The notes under the pieces are model-generated. The model saw only the letters and a program-made list of their open reading frames with translations. It was not told the origin of the DNA and ran no database searches. Of a stretch of DNA of 64,000 nt, positions 53,153 to 62,146 are shown one piece after another. A program made the position numbers and the translations under genes. Positions within the stretch are counted from its first letter, which is position 1. Each line of letters opens with the position of its first letter. The DNA is from Mesostigma viride. Taxonomy: Eukaryota > Streptophyta > Mesostigmatophyceae > Mesostigmatales > Mesostigmataceae. The stretch covers positions 1,423,211 to 1,487,210 of the forward strand of contig RPFO01000106.1 of NCBI GenBank assembly GCA_009746045.1. The letters run 5' to 3'.

Positions 53153-56100
53153 ACGGTTGATGCCGTTTAGTTTTAAAACGAGCGCCTTTTCGCCTTCCTC
53201 TTGCACGACCTTGTCGTAATCGCGAGCACGCATCTCCTCTCTTTCTTTTCGAGAAATCTTCTTCCTCGCGATGACGGCCTCTCCGGCCTTTGTGACCTTG
53301 TCGAGAGTCTCTTTGAAATGGTCGTCCATGTCGGTAAGCCGGTCTTTCTCGCGGTCTTTTACGATGTTATCCTTGGCCTTGAGGATGTTCTGGACTCTCG
53401 CTCGCTTTTCTGCCAGCAGCCGATTGATCAATGTAGCGTCTGGCCGTATGTTTCCGATAAGACAAGAAAACGTGGCGTTCGTGTTCACGTCTCGGTCCTT
53501 TATCGTGAGGCACGGGTTATGCACGATGCCCAACGGGAATTTCGTGAAGCTCGGATCCGCTCGAGGATGATGGGTGGCCTCGGGAACTTCGACAACTTCT
53601 CCTCTTCTCCACGCGCCTTCTGGATCGTCCTTGAGACGGTATCGTATCAGGTCGCCTTTGGAGTAATCTTTCACGGACCGTTTTTTACACTTCGAGCCGT
53701 CGACGACGATGGCGTCTTTACCGGTATCGGGAGGACAGACAGTGACTTTGGGATAACTGTCGGTCCGGAGCCGCGGAGGAGCGGTGGGGTTGGACGCGTA
53801 ATCCGTGAGGTCCGTCTGAACTGGGTGTTCGGCATCGTAAATCTCGTCAGTCTCCTTCTGCGGATTCGACGGGTCCGGAAACTTCCCCTCGATAAATCGG
53901 GCCGTGCACCCTCGTCGTTTTCCCTCGACGTGGAGCACTATGCGTTCTACCGAGCTGAAGCCGGAACACAACATGAAATTCTTCACGGCGTGTGGGCGTA
54001 TGTGTTGGTGGAACGCGTTGATGATGGCGATCGATAGGTTTTTTCGACTGCGCTTGTTGCGAGAAGTCTGCTGCCGGACGTAGTGCTTGCCGACGTTGAA
54101 GGCAAGTTCGATGGGGTTGAACTCGGGAGAGTAAGGTGGAGAGAAGACGAGTGCGGGGGAACGCTTCTTCCACGTCTCGACGGTAGGGGGGAAAAGCAGG
54201 CCGTCGCCTGCGCCTCTCAATCTCAACAACCTGGCATTCTCGCTCAACTCCCCGATCGGGAAGACGCGCGATTCGTCTGGCAGGGCTTTATTTTTTACGC
54301 GCTCCGACGTCGACGGTGGAGAGTGATACGAAGCACCGTCCATTACGATTGTCTTCCCGTCAACAAAGGAAGGAGGAAGGCTTTTCAAGAACAGTTTGAA
54401 GTACGACGCGTTTGGTGTGAACGCCGCCGCACCGAGGTTGCTTTCTCGACGCTGAGAATTCAATAAACGGATTTCCGGTACGCGTTGCTGGGTCTGGAAC
54501 GATTTTGTAACCTCGCTGCCTTTATTTTTCAAGAGAACCACGATCTCATTGAAATGCAATGGGAAATGGTCGCCGTTGTAATTGAGGTCTGCCACGACAC
54601 TGTTGTCGCTTTTTTGGTACGTGTACGGCTGTCCCTGTACCGGAGCAATATAATGAGGTTCCCCCAGCATGGACTTTTCCCCCTTGAAGACGTGCACGAT
54701 CTTCCACAGCTGACATACCATTTCGTACGGCTTAAGATAAACAAACGTCGTCGCCGTACTTGGAACGCGAACTCCGATGTTGATAGATTTAAAGATGGCG
54801 TGGACCAAGGCGCGATTGCGAGCCATTTTGTGCCTGAGGACGCCTTTCGGGTCTGAATTCCACTGTCGCACGTACTCGCGCGAATAGAGATCGTGAGAAC
54901 GAGACTTGTATCCCCTGTCCAATTGCTCACGAAGCGGGACCCTGATATCGTCCGAAAATAGAGCCACGAATATATCCTTGTAGCTCTTGTCCTTCATCGC
55001 CGCCACGATGAAATCCAACGCCACTTGAACTCCGTCGTCCGCATCTTCGTCCATGTCTGCCCTTCCGGAATTGTCATACGTCAGACCGCTCGTGCGCGAC
55101 TCCTTTTGCGACTCTTTCGTCATCTTGGCCACCACCCAATCCGGATGCCCTTCATCCATCCACGTCCCGTCCGACAGTTTCTCCCCGTAACGACGGTTAT
55201 CGATGGCGTAATTGTGCTCGTTGAAGAAGCTGGAGAACACGAAGTCGTGAGCCGCGAGACGAATCACGAACTCGATTCTCTCCGTCGTCTCGGCCTTATC
55301 GATATTGCCGCCTTCGCCTCCGGTATTATCCCCCGTATCGTGCAATGGCACTATCGACACGACCGGAGTGAAGCTCGCCTTCGTGGGAGTCAGGAAACCT
55401 TCGTCTCTCATAGGACCCCAAAACAACGTCCGCATAGAAGCGCATCCGACTTTCTTCTCGTCCACCACCAACTCGTCGGATTTGTTCGGTTTTTTCCAAA
55501 ATTGGAATTCGTCCACGTTCCCACTCGACGCGTCTCCGGGAGGCATTTTACCGTCGACCAACAAATCGTTGAAGAACTTGTGATTCGCCAAGACCGCGAT
55601 ATCTTCGCGTAACGTGTGCAAGATGATTTTGTGTCTGGCGATCGTGGTATCGCCCACCGTCCGATAACACCAATCGCCGACGATCAGACATATCCCCTTC
55701 CACCACCGTTTGTTTTGGAGCAACTCGGCCACCATTGCCATCGACGGATTGTCTTTCAACGGGTTTTGGTTCGAAATCCGTCCGGGAATCGGAGGAAATA
55801 TGCGAAGGAAAAAGCAAGGTCCTTTCGTTTCGTCATCGGGCCACTTCATCGCCGCAAACACCTCCGTCCGCGAATCCGACTGCTCCCTCTTTTTTATGTA
55901 GGGCATCTCACCTTTCTTCGCCCATCCACGAGGAAGAGACATGTTCATGACGACGCTGAACTCGTCAATAAACACGCAATTTTCCGCGTACGTCTCCTCC
56001 TGAAATCTCACGAAATGTTTCTTCGCGAGTTTTACTGCCTCGTTGTCCTTCTCCACGTGATCGTAATTCAACACCTTGAAGGCGAGATCGTGTTTCTTTC

Positions 56101-56710
56101 TAGCTATCGACACGTCTCGCGCCTCTATGTGCGGTTTGCGCGGAAGAGAAACCAATATCGTTTTTAGACGTTCCAATAGGTCGATCGCGGTCACCGTCTC
56201 TTCGTGGTCGTCGGGGTCCTCGGTCGAGGTTTGCATGTTCTTAAGCGGACCCCACGATTCGTCCGCGTACGCGGTGGTCCTCGAAAGAGCCTCGAAGTGC
56301 ACTATATCGTCCGCGGTCAATTGAGGAGCCGACAGCTGGATGTGGGCCAGCAGAGTCAGCACCTCGTCGCTCTTATCCCCGAACACGCGGTCCAGTCTCG
56401 ACTGTCGAGTCTTGTGCTCGAATGTAATGTCGCCGTTGTTATCAAGCGTCTTCTCCTTGCGAGCTAACGGCTGCAACACGCTAGATTTCAGCAAATCCGG
56501 GTCTGCGTAGTTCAGATTGCGCGTCTTATCGGCGACGTACAGCTTGTAATACTTCCACGCCGTCTTGCGATCGATCCCGAACTTCAGCGCGATGCTCTCC
56601 ATGGTCGTCGTCCTAGGCCTGGTTTCCTTCGCCTTCTCAACCTCCATCGCGACCTGCTGACGAAACGGGAGGCTGTGTGCCTTTCCCCACTGTATCGGAA
56701 CCACCTCCAT
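53108..56710 (-). CDS. Very large DDE-transposase-like protein
   Basis: The frame opens at 56752; the start at 56710 leaves no overlap with the next gene and is preferred. Counting from 56752 the protein is 1,214 aa. It begins with a helix-turn-helix-like segment (residues about 45-75). The DDE_3/IS630-like catalytic parts are Val-Phe-Ile-Asp263-Glu with Arg-Gly-Trp-Ala-x-Lys-Gly, Val-Met-Asp805-Gly-Ala-Ser-Tyr-His, and Ser-Pro-Glu-Phe-Asn-Pro-Ile-Glu882. The first and second acids are 542 residues apart, far more than the usual about 90-100. A 330-residue tail follows. No terminal repeats flank the gene. It may be domesticated. Confidence 0.72.
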   Translation of the reverse strand: MEVVPIQWGKAHSLPFRQQVAMEVEKAKETRPRTTTMESIALKFGIDRKTAWKYYKLYVADKTRNLNYADPDLLKSSVLQPLARKEKTLDNNGDITFEHKTRQSRLDRVFGDKSDEVLTLLAHIQLSAPQLTADDIVHFEALSRTTAYADESWGPLKNMQTSTEDPDDHEETVTAIDLLERLKTILVSLPRKPHIEARDVSIARKKHDLAFKVLNYDHVEKDNEAVKLAKKHFVRFQEETYAENCVFIDEFSVVMNMSLPRGWAKKGEMPYIKKREQSDSRTEVFAAMKWPDDETKGPCFFLRIFPPIPGRISNQNPLKDNPSMAMVAELLQNKRWWKGICLIVGDWCYRTVGDTTIARHKIILHTLREDIAVLANHKFFNDLLVDGKMPPGDASSGNVDEFQFWKKPNKSDELVVDEKKVGCASMRTLFWGPMRDEGFLTPTKASFTPVVSIVPLHDTGDNTGGEGGNIDKAETTERIEFVIRLAAHDFVFSSFFNEHNYAIDNRRYGEKLSDGTWMDEGHPDWVVAKMTKESQKESRTSGLTYDNSGRADMDEDADDGVQVALDFIVAAMKDKSYKDIFVALFSDDIRVPLREQLDRGYKSRSHDLYSREYVRQWNSDPKGVLRHKMARNRALVHAIFKSINIGVRVPSTATTFVYLKPYEMVCQLWKIVHVFKGEKSMLGEPHYIAPVQGQPYTYQKSDNSVVADLNYNGDHFPLHFNEIVVLLKNKGSEVTKSFQTQQRVPEIRLLNSQRRESNLGAAAFTPNASYFKLFLKSLPPSFVDGKTIVMDGASYHSPPSTSERVKNKALPDESRVFPIGELSENARLLRLRGAGDGLLFPPTVETWKKRSPALVFSPPYSPEFNPIELAFNVGKHYVRQQTSRNKRSRKNLSIAIINAFHQHIRPHAVKNFMLCSGFSSVERIVLHVEGKRRGCTARFIEGKFPDPSNPQKETDEIYDAEHPVQTDLTDYASNPTAPPRLRTDSYPKVTVCPPDTGKDAIVVDGSKCKKRSVKDYSKGDLIRYRLKDDPEGAWRRGEVVEVPEATHHPRADPSFTKFPLGIVHNPCLTIKDRDVNTNATFSCLIGNIRPDATLINRLLAEKRARVQNILKAKDNIVKDREKDRLTDMDDHFKETLDKVTKAGEAVIARKKISRKEREEMRARDYDKVVQEEGEKALVLKLNGINRSRLAQLPTVYAEFF

Positions 56711-56729
56711 ACACTGGGAGGAGAAACAA

Positions 56730-57203
56730 TTACCATTCGCGGCGTTTGTCAAAATCGAACTTCGGAACCGTCACGAAGCGCGTCGTGTCAGCCCAATCCG
56801 TCGGTTCCTGGATGGACGCGTACGTGTCGCGGGGACAGACGAACCCGTGATCAGGAACCGTTCCAGGAGCTCTACCCGGAGTGTAATTACTGTACGGATT
56901 GTTTTTCCTATCGAACTCCTTGGCGACACCCTCCCCGAATTCCTCCTTGCGTTTCTGAAGGCGAGCGTCTACCATGAATACCGCGTGAGAGACGGAGAAC
57001 AATAGCACGCCTAGCACGAGCAGTTGCCATCCGTCCCGTACCATTTTGGGACTACCGCTAGAAATGCCGATCATGAAGGCGAGCGTTCCGAACAGAAACA
57101 GGTAGAAAGCGAAACGTTTGGCGGCGAGACATTTGTGGGGGAAACTCAAGGCGCTAGTGAACGGCCAAAATGTTGTGGGGGAGTCGAGCAATCCTTGTAA
57201 CAT
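56730..57203 (-). CDS. Two-pass membrane protein
   Basis: The 157-aa protein has two hydrophobic segments (about residues 30-48 and 58-77), a basic loop, and a soluble C-terminus with Tyr-Ser-Asn-Tyr-Thr-Pro-Gly. It ends just before the DDE gene and follows the helical protein at 57231 on the same strand. A virion membrane role is plausible. Confidence 0.63.
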   Translation of the reverse strand: MLQGLLDSPTTFWPFTSALSFPHKCLAAKRFAFYLFLFGTLAFMIGISSGSPKMVRDGWQLLVLGVLLFSVSHAVFMVDARLQKRKEEFGEGVAKEFDRKNNPYSNYTPGRAPGTVPDHGFVCPRDTYASIQEPTDWADTTRFVTVPKFDFDKRREW

Positions 57204-57230
57204 TTCGTTTATATTAGATACGCATAGTTT

Positions 57231-57752
57231 TTAGATAGAAGGGAGCGTCTTCAGGTCAGCCCCCTCCGACTCGTGCGCGAGTTCCTCGCTCATCTTTCCG
57301 ATGAGCTGCGACATCATCTGAAACGGGTCGCCGCCTTCCTTCTCGAGTTTCAGAGCCAGTTGTTCGGCGACCATCTCGGCCTGCTCCATGATATCCGCGG
57401 GGATCTGCGTGATGCCGATACCCAGCATCAGCAGAGAGTGAAGGTACTGCCAAATTGCCTCCTTGGTAGGCGTCGGCGCCTTCTCCCACAAATCCTCGAT
57501 CTTGATTCCCTGCAGCATCTTCACATTCTTCGCGGTCCCGTCGAGGAAGAACGTCGCGTCTCTGGACATGATCCGCTCCACGTGCGCCGCTGCGGATTCC
57601 ATGAAGGTCTCGGCCGGAACACGAGGGGACGACTTCTGAGCGAGACTCAGTGCCGCCAACGCCCCGGGGATCCCCTTCTCCTTCGGGAACGCCAGCTCCA
57701 ACTCCTCGAGGAATTGCCTCAACAGCTTGTTGAACGCCTTGACGGACGACAT
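57231..57752 (-). CDS. Conserved helical protein
   Basis: The 173-aa protein is alpha-helical, beginning Phe-Leu-Glu-Glu-Leu-Glu-Leu-Ala-Phe-Pro and containing Arg-Asp-Ala-Thr-Phe-Phe and Ala-Ile-Trp-Gln-Tyr-Leu. This helix set resembles a small family of hypothetical proteins seen across large DNA viruses. I recall the shape, not a name. The role is unknown. Confidence 0.6.
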   Translation of the reverse strand: MSSVKAFNKLLRQFLEELELAFPKEKGIPGALAALSLAQKSSPRVPAETFMESAAAHVERIMSRDATFFLDGTAKNVKMLQGIKIEDLWEKAPTPTKEAIWQYLHSLLMLGIGITQIPADIMEQAEMVAEQLALKLEKEGGDPFQMMSQLIGKMSEELAHESEGADLKTLPSI

Positions 57753-57835
57753 GATATTCTTACGAACAAGAAGAGATTTTTGAGAGAGCGAATCGGACGA
57801 ATAAAAATATCGAAGTAGATAAGATATATCGAGAC

Positions 57836-58045
57836 ATGGACAACAGCAAGGCGATGGTTAAGAAGTACGGACTCATGGTTGCGACGGCGTTTGCGTTTTC
57901 TTTGTTCGGCGCATTCCTTACCAGTGGAAGGGCCAGCTTTGACAACCCTAAAGAACGCATGAAATCGCCCCAGTTCTGGGGTGGCGGTCTCGCATTCTTC
58001 GTGGCAGTGATGCTTTTCTTGACAATGTTCTTAAAGGACGTTTAG
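57836..58045 (+). CDS. Small two-pass membrane protein
   Basis: The 69-aa protein has two hydrophobic segments (about residues 12-29 and 48-65). A TATAT element lies 7 nt before the ATG. Divergent from the helical protein at 57752. Likely virion membrane. Confidence 0.6.
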   Translation: MDNSKAMVKKYGLMVATAFAFSLFGAFLTSGRASFDNPKERMKSPQFWGGGLAFFVAVMLFLTMFLKDV

Positions 58046-58098
58046 GGAGGATCCGCGTTCAGCGCGAATCGAAAATGTTACCTGTAAAGATATAGAAG

Positions 58099-58734
58099 AT
58101 GGACATCAAGGTGAAGATCGACGGGAGTCTCCACAAGTGGACGTTCCCTCAGGCTTCCATCCAGGGTCTCAGTAACGTCACGGGACTCGAGGACTTGCAG
58201 GCGTGCAAGAGGCTCATGAAGACGCTCGCCGTCCGTCTTGCAGCCGTTTTGGAGACGCGAGACCTTCACGAGACGGTGAGCGACGCGGAAGTGATCTGTC
58301 TGATGCAAATCAAGGCGCAAGATGACATCCCCGAGCAAATGAAGAAAGACGTCTCCCTCATTCTGGACGGCTGGAAATCCGCCGAAGAGACGATCTCCTT
58401 GGACGCCAGGAGGTCGCTGAGGACACTCGAACGTCTCATCCCCGTCCTGCTCTCGTGCGCCAACAAAGACGAGTTCGAGAAGTTCTTCTCCCAAGTCCTG
58501 TACCCCGCCACGGAGGAAAAAGAGATCAAATGCCTCTCGAAATTTCTCAACGTCATCGCCGCCTGGGTGCTACTAGACGCCCTTCCGGTCGACGACGACA
58601 GTCACTACATCGAAAAATACATAAAGAGGATCTACGTCCAGCTAGTGCAGCCCACACTGCAGACCAAGAAGAAGGAGACGATATCGAAGCGCTTCCATAC
58701 CGCCGCCGTCACCATGGAGGAGTACGCGGATTAG
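58099..58734 (+). CDS. Hypothetical helical protein
   Basis: The 211-aa protein is largely alpha-helical, with repeated amphipathic stretches and two internal cysteines. The N-terminus is a short beta-like segment with Lys-Ile-Asp-Gly-Ser. A TATAGAAG element precedes the ATG. No domain recognised. Confidence 0.6.
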   Translation: MDIKVKIDGSLHKWTFPQASIQGLSNVTGLEDLQACKRLMKTLAVRLAAVLETRDLHETVSDAEVICLMQIKAQDDIPEQMKKDVSLILDGWKSAEETISLDARRSLRTLERLIPVLLSCANKDEFEKFFSQVLYPATEEKEIKCLSKFLNVIAAWVLLDALPVDDDSHYIEKYIKRIYVQLVQPTLQTKKKETISKRFHTAAVTMEEYAD

Positions 58735-58788
58735 TCATGCGTCTGGTTTCGTCCTTCGCATTTCTCGGCACCTTGTATACAACGAACC

Positions 58789-59247
58789 ATGTCCGGCACG
58801 CCTCTTTCCGAAGCGTACAGTTTCTCGCCATCCGGAGACGACAACAGAGTCCCCATGCCCCTCACCATGCACGGAGGCGCCCAGGAATCCTCCCCCTTCC
58901 AGGAACCCGTGGCTCCCAACCCGAGAGGATCCTTGTCGGCCCCGCTCGCTTCATCTCAAATGAGACGCCCGCCTCAACCTCCGCCGACCATGCCGGTGCA
59001 CCAGGGACCTACTCCGGCGGAGATCCACGCGGCACGTATGCGACAACAAGCCATGATGGACTGCCGCATCCGCCAGATAGCAGGGGAAGAGGCCCGCAAC
59101 AATGCCATCAAATACATCGTTGCGGGAGGAGCGATAGCGGCCATCGCGTTCTACCTTATGAACAAGCGTTGGGAAAGCCGCTCCCTGGCATCGTCGATTC
59201 CCATGCCCAACATGATCCCGACTGGTTCCGTTCCGATGAAGTTATAA
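58789..59247 (+). CDS. Pro-rich single-pass membrane protein
   Basis: The 152-aa protein has a Pro/Ser-rich first 75 residues, then a basic helix, a transmembrane segment (about residues 108-124), and a short Pro/Met-rich C-terminus. Probably a virion membrane protein. Confidence 0.6.
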   Translation: MSGTPLSEAYSFSPSGDDNRVPMPLTMHGGAQESSPFQEPVAPNPRGSLSAPLASSQMRRPPQPPPTMPVHQGPTPAEIHAARMRQQAMMDCRIRQIAGEEARNNAIKYIVAGGAIAAIAFYLMNKRWESRSLASSIPMPNMIPTGSVPMKL

Positions 59248-59289
59248 ACCGTATTTTTATTTCCTGCTTATTAATAATAACGTGTCACC

Positions 59290-62097
59290 ATGTCAGTCGT
59301 TTGCGCAAACTTAGGCTCGTCGCGTGTCATGCGGTCTTACATGAACGAACTGTGGTCGGACGACAGCGCATCTGCCACTAATCAGAACATCAAAATCGTA
59401 GGAATGCAGACCATCGACCTCGTGCCCAATAAGACGCAATTCAATGACGTGGGATCTCTCGTGTTAGACTCCTCCAACAAGGTCCGATGCCACGGAAACC
59501 TAGAGGTATTGGGAGGAGTAGACCTTTCTTCGATCGCGGTAGGAAGCGACACGTACACGCGTGACAGCGACACTTTGGAGACAGGGAACGCGGTTGTAAC
59601 GTCGAAGACGAGCCATCTCCTGCTAAAGGGCTCCACCTCCGCGTACGAGGTCATCGCCGAGGACAGTCGTCTCGTTGCCCACAAGCCGGCGTTCACCGCG
59701 GACATCGTGTCTCAGCCCGACACGTTCGCGGTCCGTTGCGAGAACGGCACCGAAAACTATGACCTGCGCATGGGCTTTTATAAGAACGCCTCACTTAACA
59801 CGGGTAATCAGACCGGGTCGACAGACTGGAGGGCCCAGGTAGACTCCGGCTCCAAGGATTTAGAGATGTACTCGGCGACTCAGGCGAGGGTCACCGCAGG
59901 AGACAAGGTCCGTCTCGCGGCAACGAACAACGTCGAGTTTGTGCCCAAGACTCTCGTGCGCGGCGAGGACCCTGACAGCAAGATGGTAGTGACATTCAAC
60001 GAGAGTCTGGAAAACGCGACTCACGCCTACGCCAACAATGCCACCATCCTCACGGTGGCGTCCAAGGGAGCCGCTTCCAACAAGGGCGAGAATCTGTGGA
60101 TCACGGGAGACACGGCCGTGTCGGGGTCCAGTGTCGCGGTAGAGCACGTCAAGTTCACGGACGCCGCCATCAGCACGACTCGTGACGCGCTCGCCTTGTC
60201 CGGCGCGACCGCCGTAAACGTCAACAGCGATCTGGTGCTCACCAAGACGGGCGGGAACGGGGGAAAACTCACCACGTCCACCGGCGCTCTCGAGATCACC
60301 TCCGCCTCAGGGGACATCAACGTCACCGGAAATCTCAATGTCACAGGCACTTACAACAGCGTCAACACCGTCACCACGACCGTGCAGTTGCAGGACAAAC
60401 TCGTGTCCTTATCGACCCCCGCAGACGTTACCGCCTCCTATTGGCCGTTCGACGCAGGCACTCCGGCAACAGACACCGTCGGATCCGTCAGCATGTCCAT
60501 CACGGGTGCCGCCCTCGCGAACCAGAGACTCGAGGTTACCGGTGCCAGCCAAAACGCGTCCGCCTCGTCCGCCTCGTGGCCGTACGGAGCCACCGGGACG
60601 CAGATCTCCGTCAACCTCACCCCCGTGACTGCACTTCCCACAGCCGACTCCTTCATCCTGGCGTACGGCGCCCTCGCCGGCGTCTACCTGCGTCTGTCCT
60701 ACGTCCAGGCCACCAACAAGCTAATGCTGACGGACGGCACCAACACGGCCACCACCACGAACGCGGGGCTCCTTACAGCGGGGACTTCCGCCAAGATCGT
60801 GGTGCGGAGGGACCCTACCACGGCCGCCGTGTCCCTGCTCGTGAACTCCGTCCCCCAGGTCTTGGTGGGGGGCGGCGGCGCGCATTTGGCAGCCTTGGGC
60901 GCCCTCTCCTTCGCCTCCACCCCATCCTTGTACGTGGGCCACTTCGGTGCCGACGCGTCTAGCGCCTCCTTCTACTTCGACAACGTGCGCGTCGAGTCTG
61001 TCACCAAACCGACCAACGCGGCGTCTAGCTCTGCCGGTATCCTGGTGCAGGGTGACGGTGCGGTGGCGGGCGTCAACGTGGAGAGGTCCATCAAGTGGAA
61101 CGCCGGCGTCAACGCGGCGACGGACCAGGAGAAGGGGAACTACACCGGGTCCTTTTGGGAGATCAAGGGAGGCCAGCTGGTCCTCACGCGATCCATCGAC
61201 CCGGCTCTCAGGAAGGCGCCTGGGTCGTCGGTCCTGCTGTCTTCGCTGCCGGTCTCTTCTGTCGAAAAGGCCCTCTGGACGTTCACCACCAACCTCGCGT
61301 CGGACGTCGGAAGTCTCACGCTCACCGCGCAGGGAACCACGCCCACGTCCGTGGCAGGGGGCGTCCTGAAAACGAACAACACCGCGCAAGGGAACGGAGC
61401 CGCGTCCGTCACGGACGCCGGAACAGTCTTGCCTCTCGGCACGACCAACATCACCGTGGTCGCCACCGTGACTCCCAAGACCGCTCTGAATGCCGTCGGT
61501 GCGAACGGTCTGGAGCTGATGTCCTATGGCGACAACACCCAGAACGGCGGGTTCCTCCGCGTGACAGTTAGCAGCGCGGGAAAGCTCAGCGTCACGCACG
61601 GCACGCAGACCAACGAGACCGTTGACGTCGTTGTCGGATCCGCACAGTTCGTACTGGGCCTGCAACTCGACACCGGAGCGCCCAAGATTTTCGTCAACGG
61701 AGTCCAGAAGTCGTGGACCGCCTCCAACGTCTCCGGCGTAAACATCCTGACTCGCCGGCTCTCGCTAGGCTCCAAGACACTTACATCTGTCACGGGGTAC
61801 GACGTGTGGTACGACGACGTTCGAGTAGCCAGCGCGCTTCTGAGCGGGGACTCGCAGTTGTACAGGTACAGCGACGAGTACGACTCGGCTCCTCTGGCCG
61901 TCTCGTACGCCTTCCGCGTGGCGGACGACGAGTCTATCCAGCTCATCAAGTGGCAAGGATCCGATTCGTCCAATCTGGTGCTCGGGAACCCGCGCCCCGC
62001 GAACGACAGCGGACTCAATTTGATGCCGGGGATCGGGAACGGGGCGTCGGACGCCGCAGCCACCGACGTCGTTTTCGAGGCTCTCAACAAGCCCTAA
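59290..62097 (+). CDS. Large fibre-like protein with LamG-type domains
   Basis: The 935-aa protein is beta-rich and low in Cys. The N-terminal 370 residues carry short repeats of Gly-Asn-Leu-Glu-Val and Gly-Asn-Leu-Asn-Val-Thr-Gly, similar to trimeric fibre sequences. Two LamG-like domains follow (about residues 380-575 and 650-865), with Tyr-Phe-Asp-Asn-Val-Arg and Trp-Tyr-Asp-Asp-Val-Arg ends typical of such folds. LamG domains bind carbohydrate. It is a candidate host-attachment fibre, which is inference. It is followed by a shorter relative. Confidence 0.72.
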   Translation: MSVVCANLGSSRVMRSYMNELWSDDSASATNQNIKIVGMQTIDLVPNKTQFNDVGSLVLDSSNKVRCHGNLEVLGGVDLSSIAVGSDTYTRDSDTLETGNAVVTSKTSHLLLKGSTSAYEVIAEDSRLVAHKPAFTADIVSQPDTFAVRCENGTENYDLRMGFYKNASLNTGNQTGSTDWRAQVDSGSKDLEMYSATQARVTAGDKVRLAATNNVEFVPKTLVRGEDPDSKMVVTFNESLENATHAYANNATILTVASKGAASNKGENLWITGDTAVSGSSVAVEHVKFTDAAISTTRDALALSGATAVNVNSDLVLTKTGGNGGKLTTSTGALEITSASGDINVTGNLNVTGTYNSVNTVTTTVQLQDKLVSLSTPADVTASYWPFDAGTPATDTVGSVSMSITGAALANQRLEVTGASQNASASSASWPYGATGTQISVNLTPVTALPTADSFILAYGALAGVYLRLSYVQATNKLMLTDGTNTATTTNAGLLTAGTSAKIVVRRDPTTAAVSLLVNSVPQVLVGGGGAHLAALGALSFASTPSLYVGHFGADASSASFYFDNVRVESVTKPTNAASSSAGILVQGDGAVAGVNVERSIKWNAGVNAATDQEKGNYTGSFWEIKGGQLVLTRSIDPALRKAPGSSVLLSSLPVSSVEKALWTFTTNLASDVGSLTLTAQGTTPTSVAGGVLKTNNTAQGNGAASVTDAGTVLPLGTTNITVVATVTPKTALNAVGANGLELMSYGDNTQNGGFLRVTVSSAGKLSVTHGTQTNETVDVVVGSAQFVLGLQLDTGAPKIFVNGVQKSWTASNVSGVNILTRRLSLGSKTLTSVTGYDVWYDDVRVASALLSGDSQLYRYSDEYDSAPLAVSYAFRVADDESIQLIKWQGSDSSNLVLGNPRPANDSGLNLMPGIGNGASDAAATDVVFEALNKP

Positions 62098-62131
62098 ACG
62101 CGTTGCGATAGGGGAGTTTTATTGTGTGTAG

Positions 62132-62138
62132 TATATAA
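62132..62138 (+). promoter_or_regulatory. TATATAA box
   Basis: TATATAA lies 8 nt before the ATG at 62147. Confidence 0.53.
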
Positions 62139-62146
62139 GCAATAAG

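Noticed and set aside
53108..56752. DDE gene as part of a simple insertion sequence
   Set aside because: No terminal inverted repeats or target duplication were found next to it, and the protein is three to four times the usual length.
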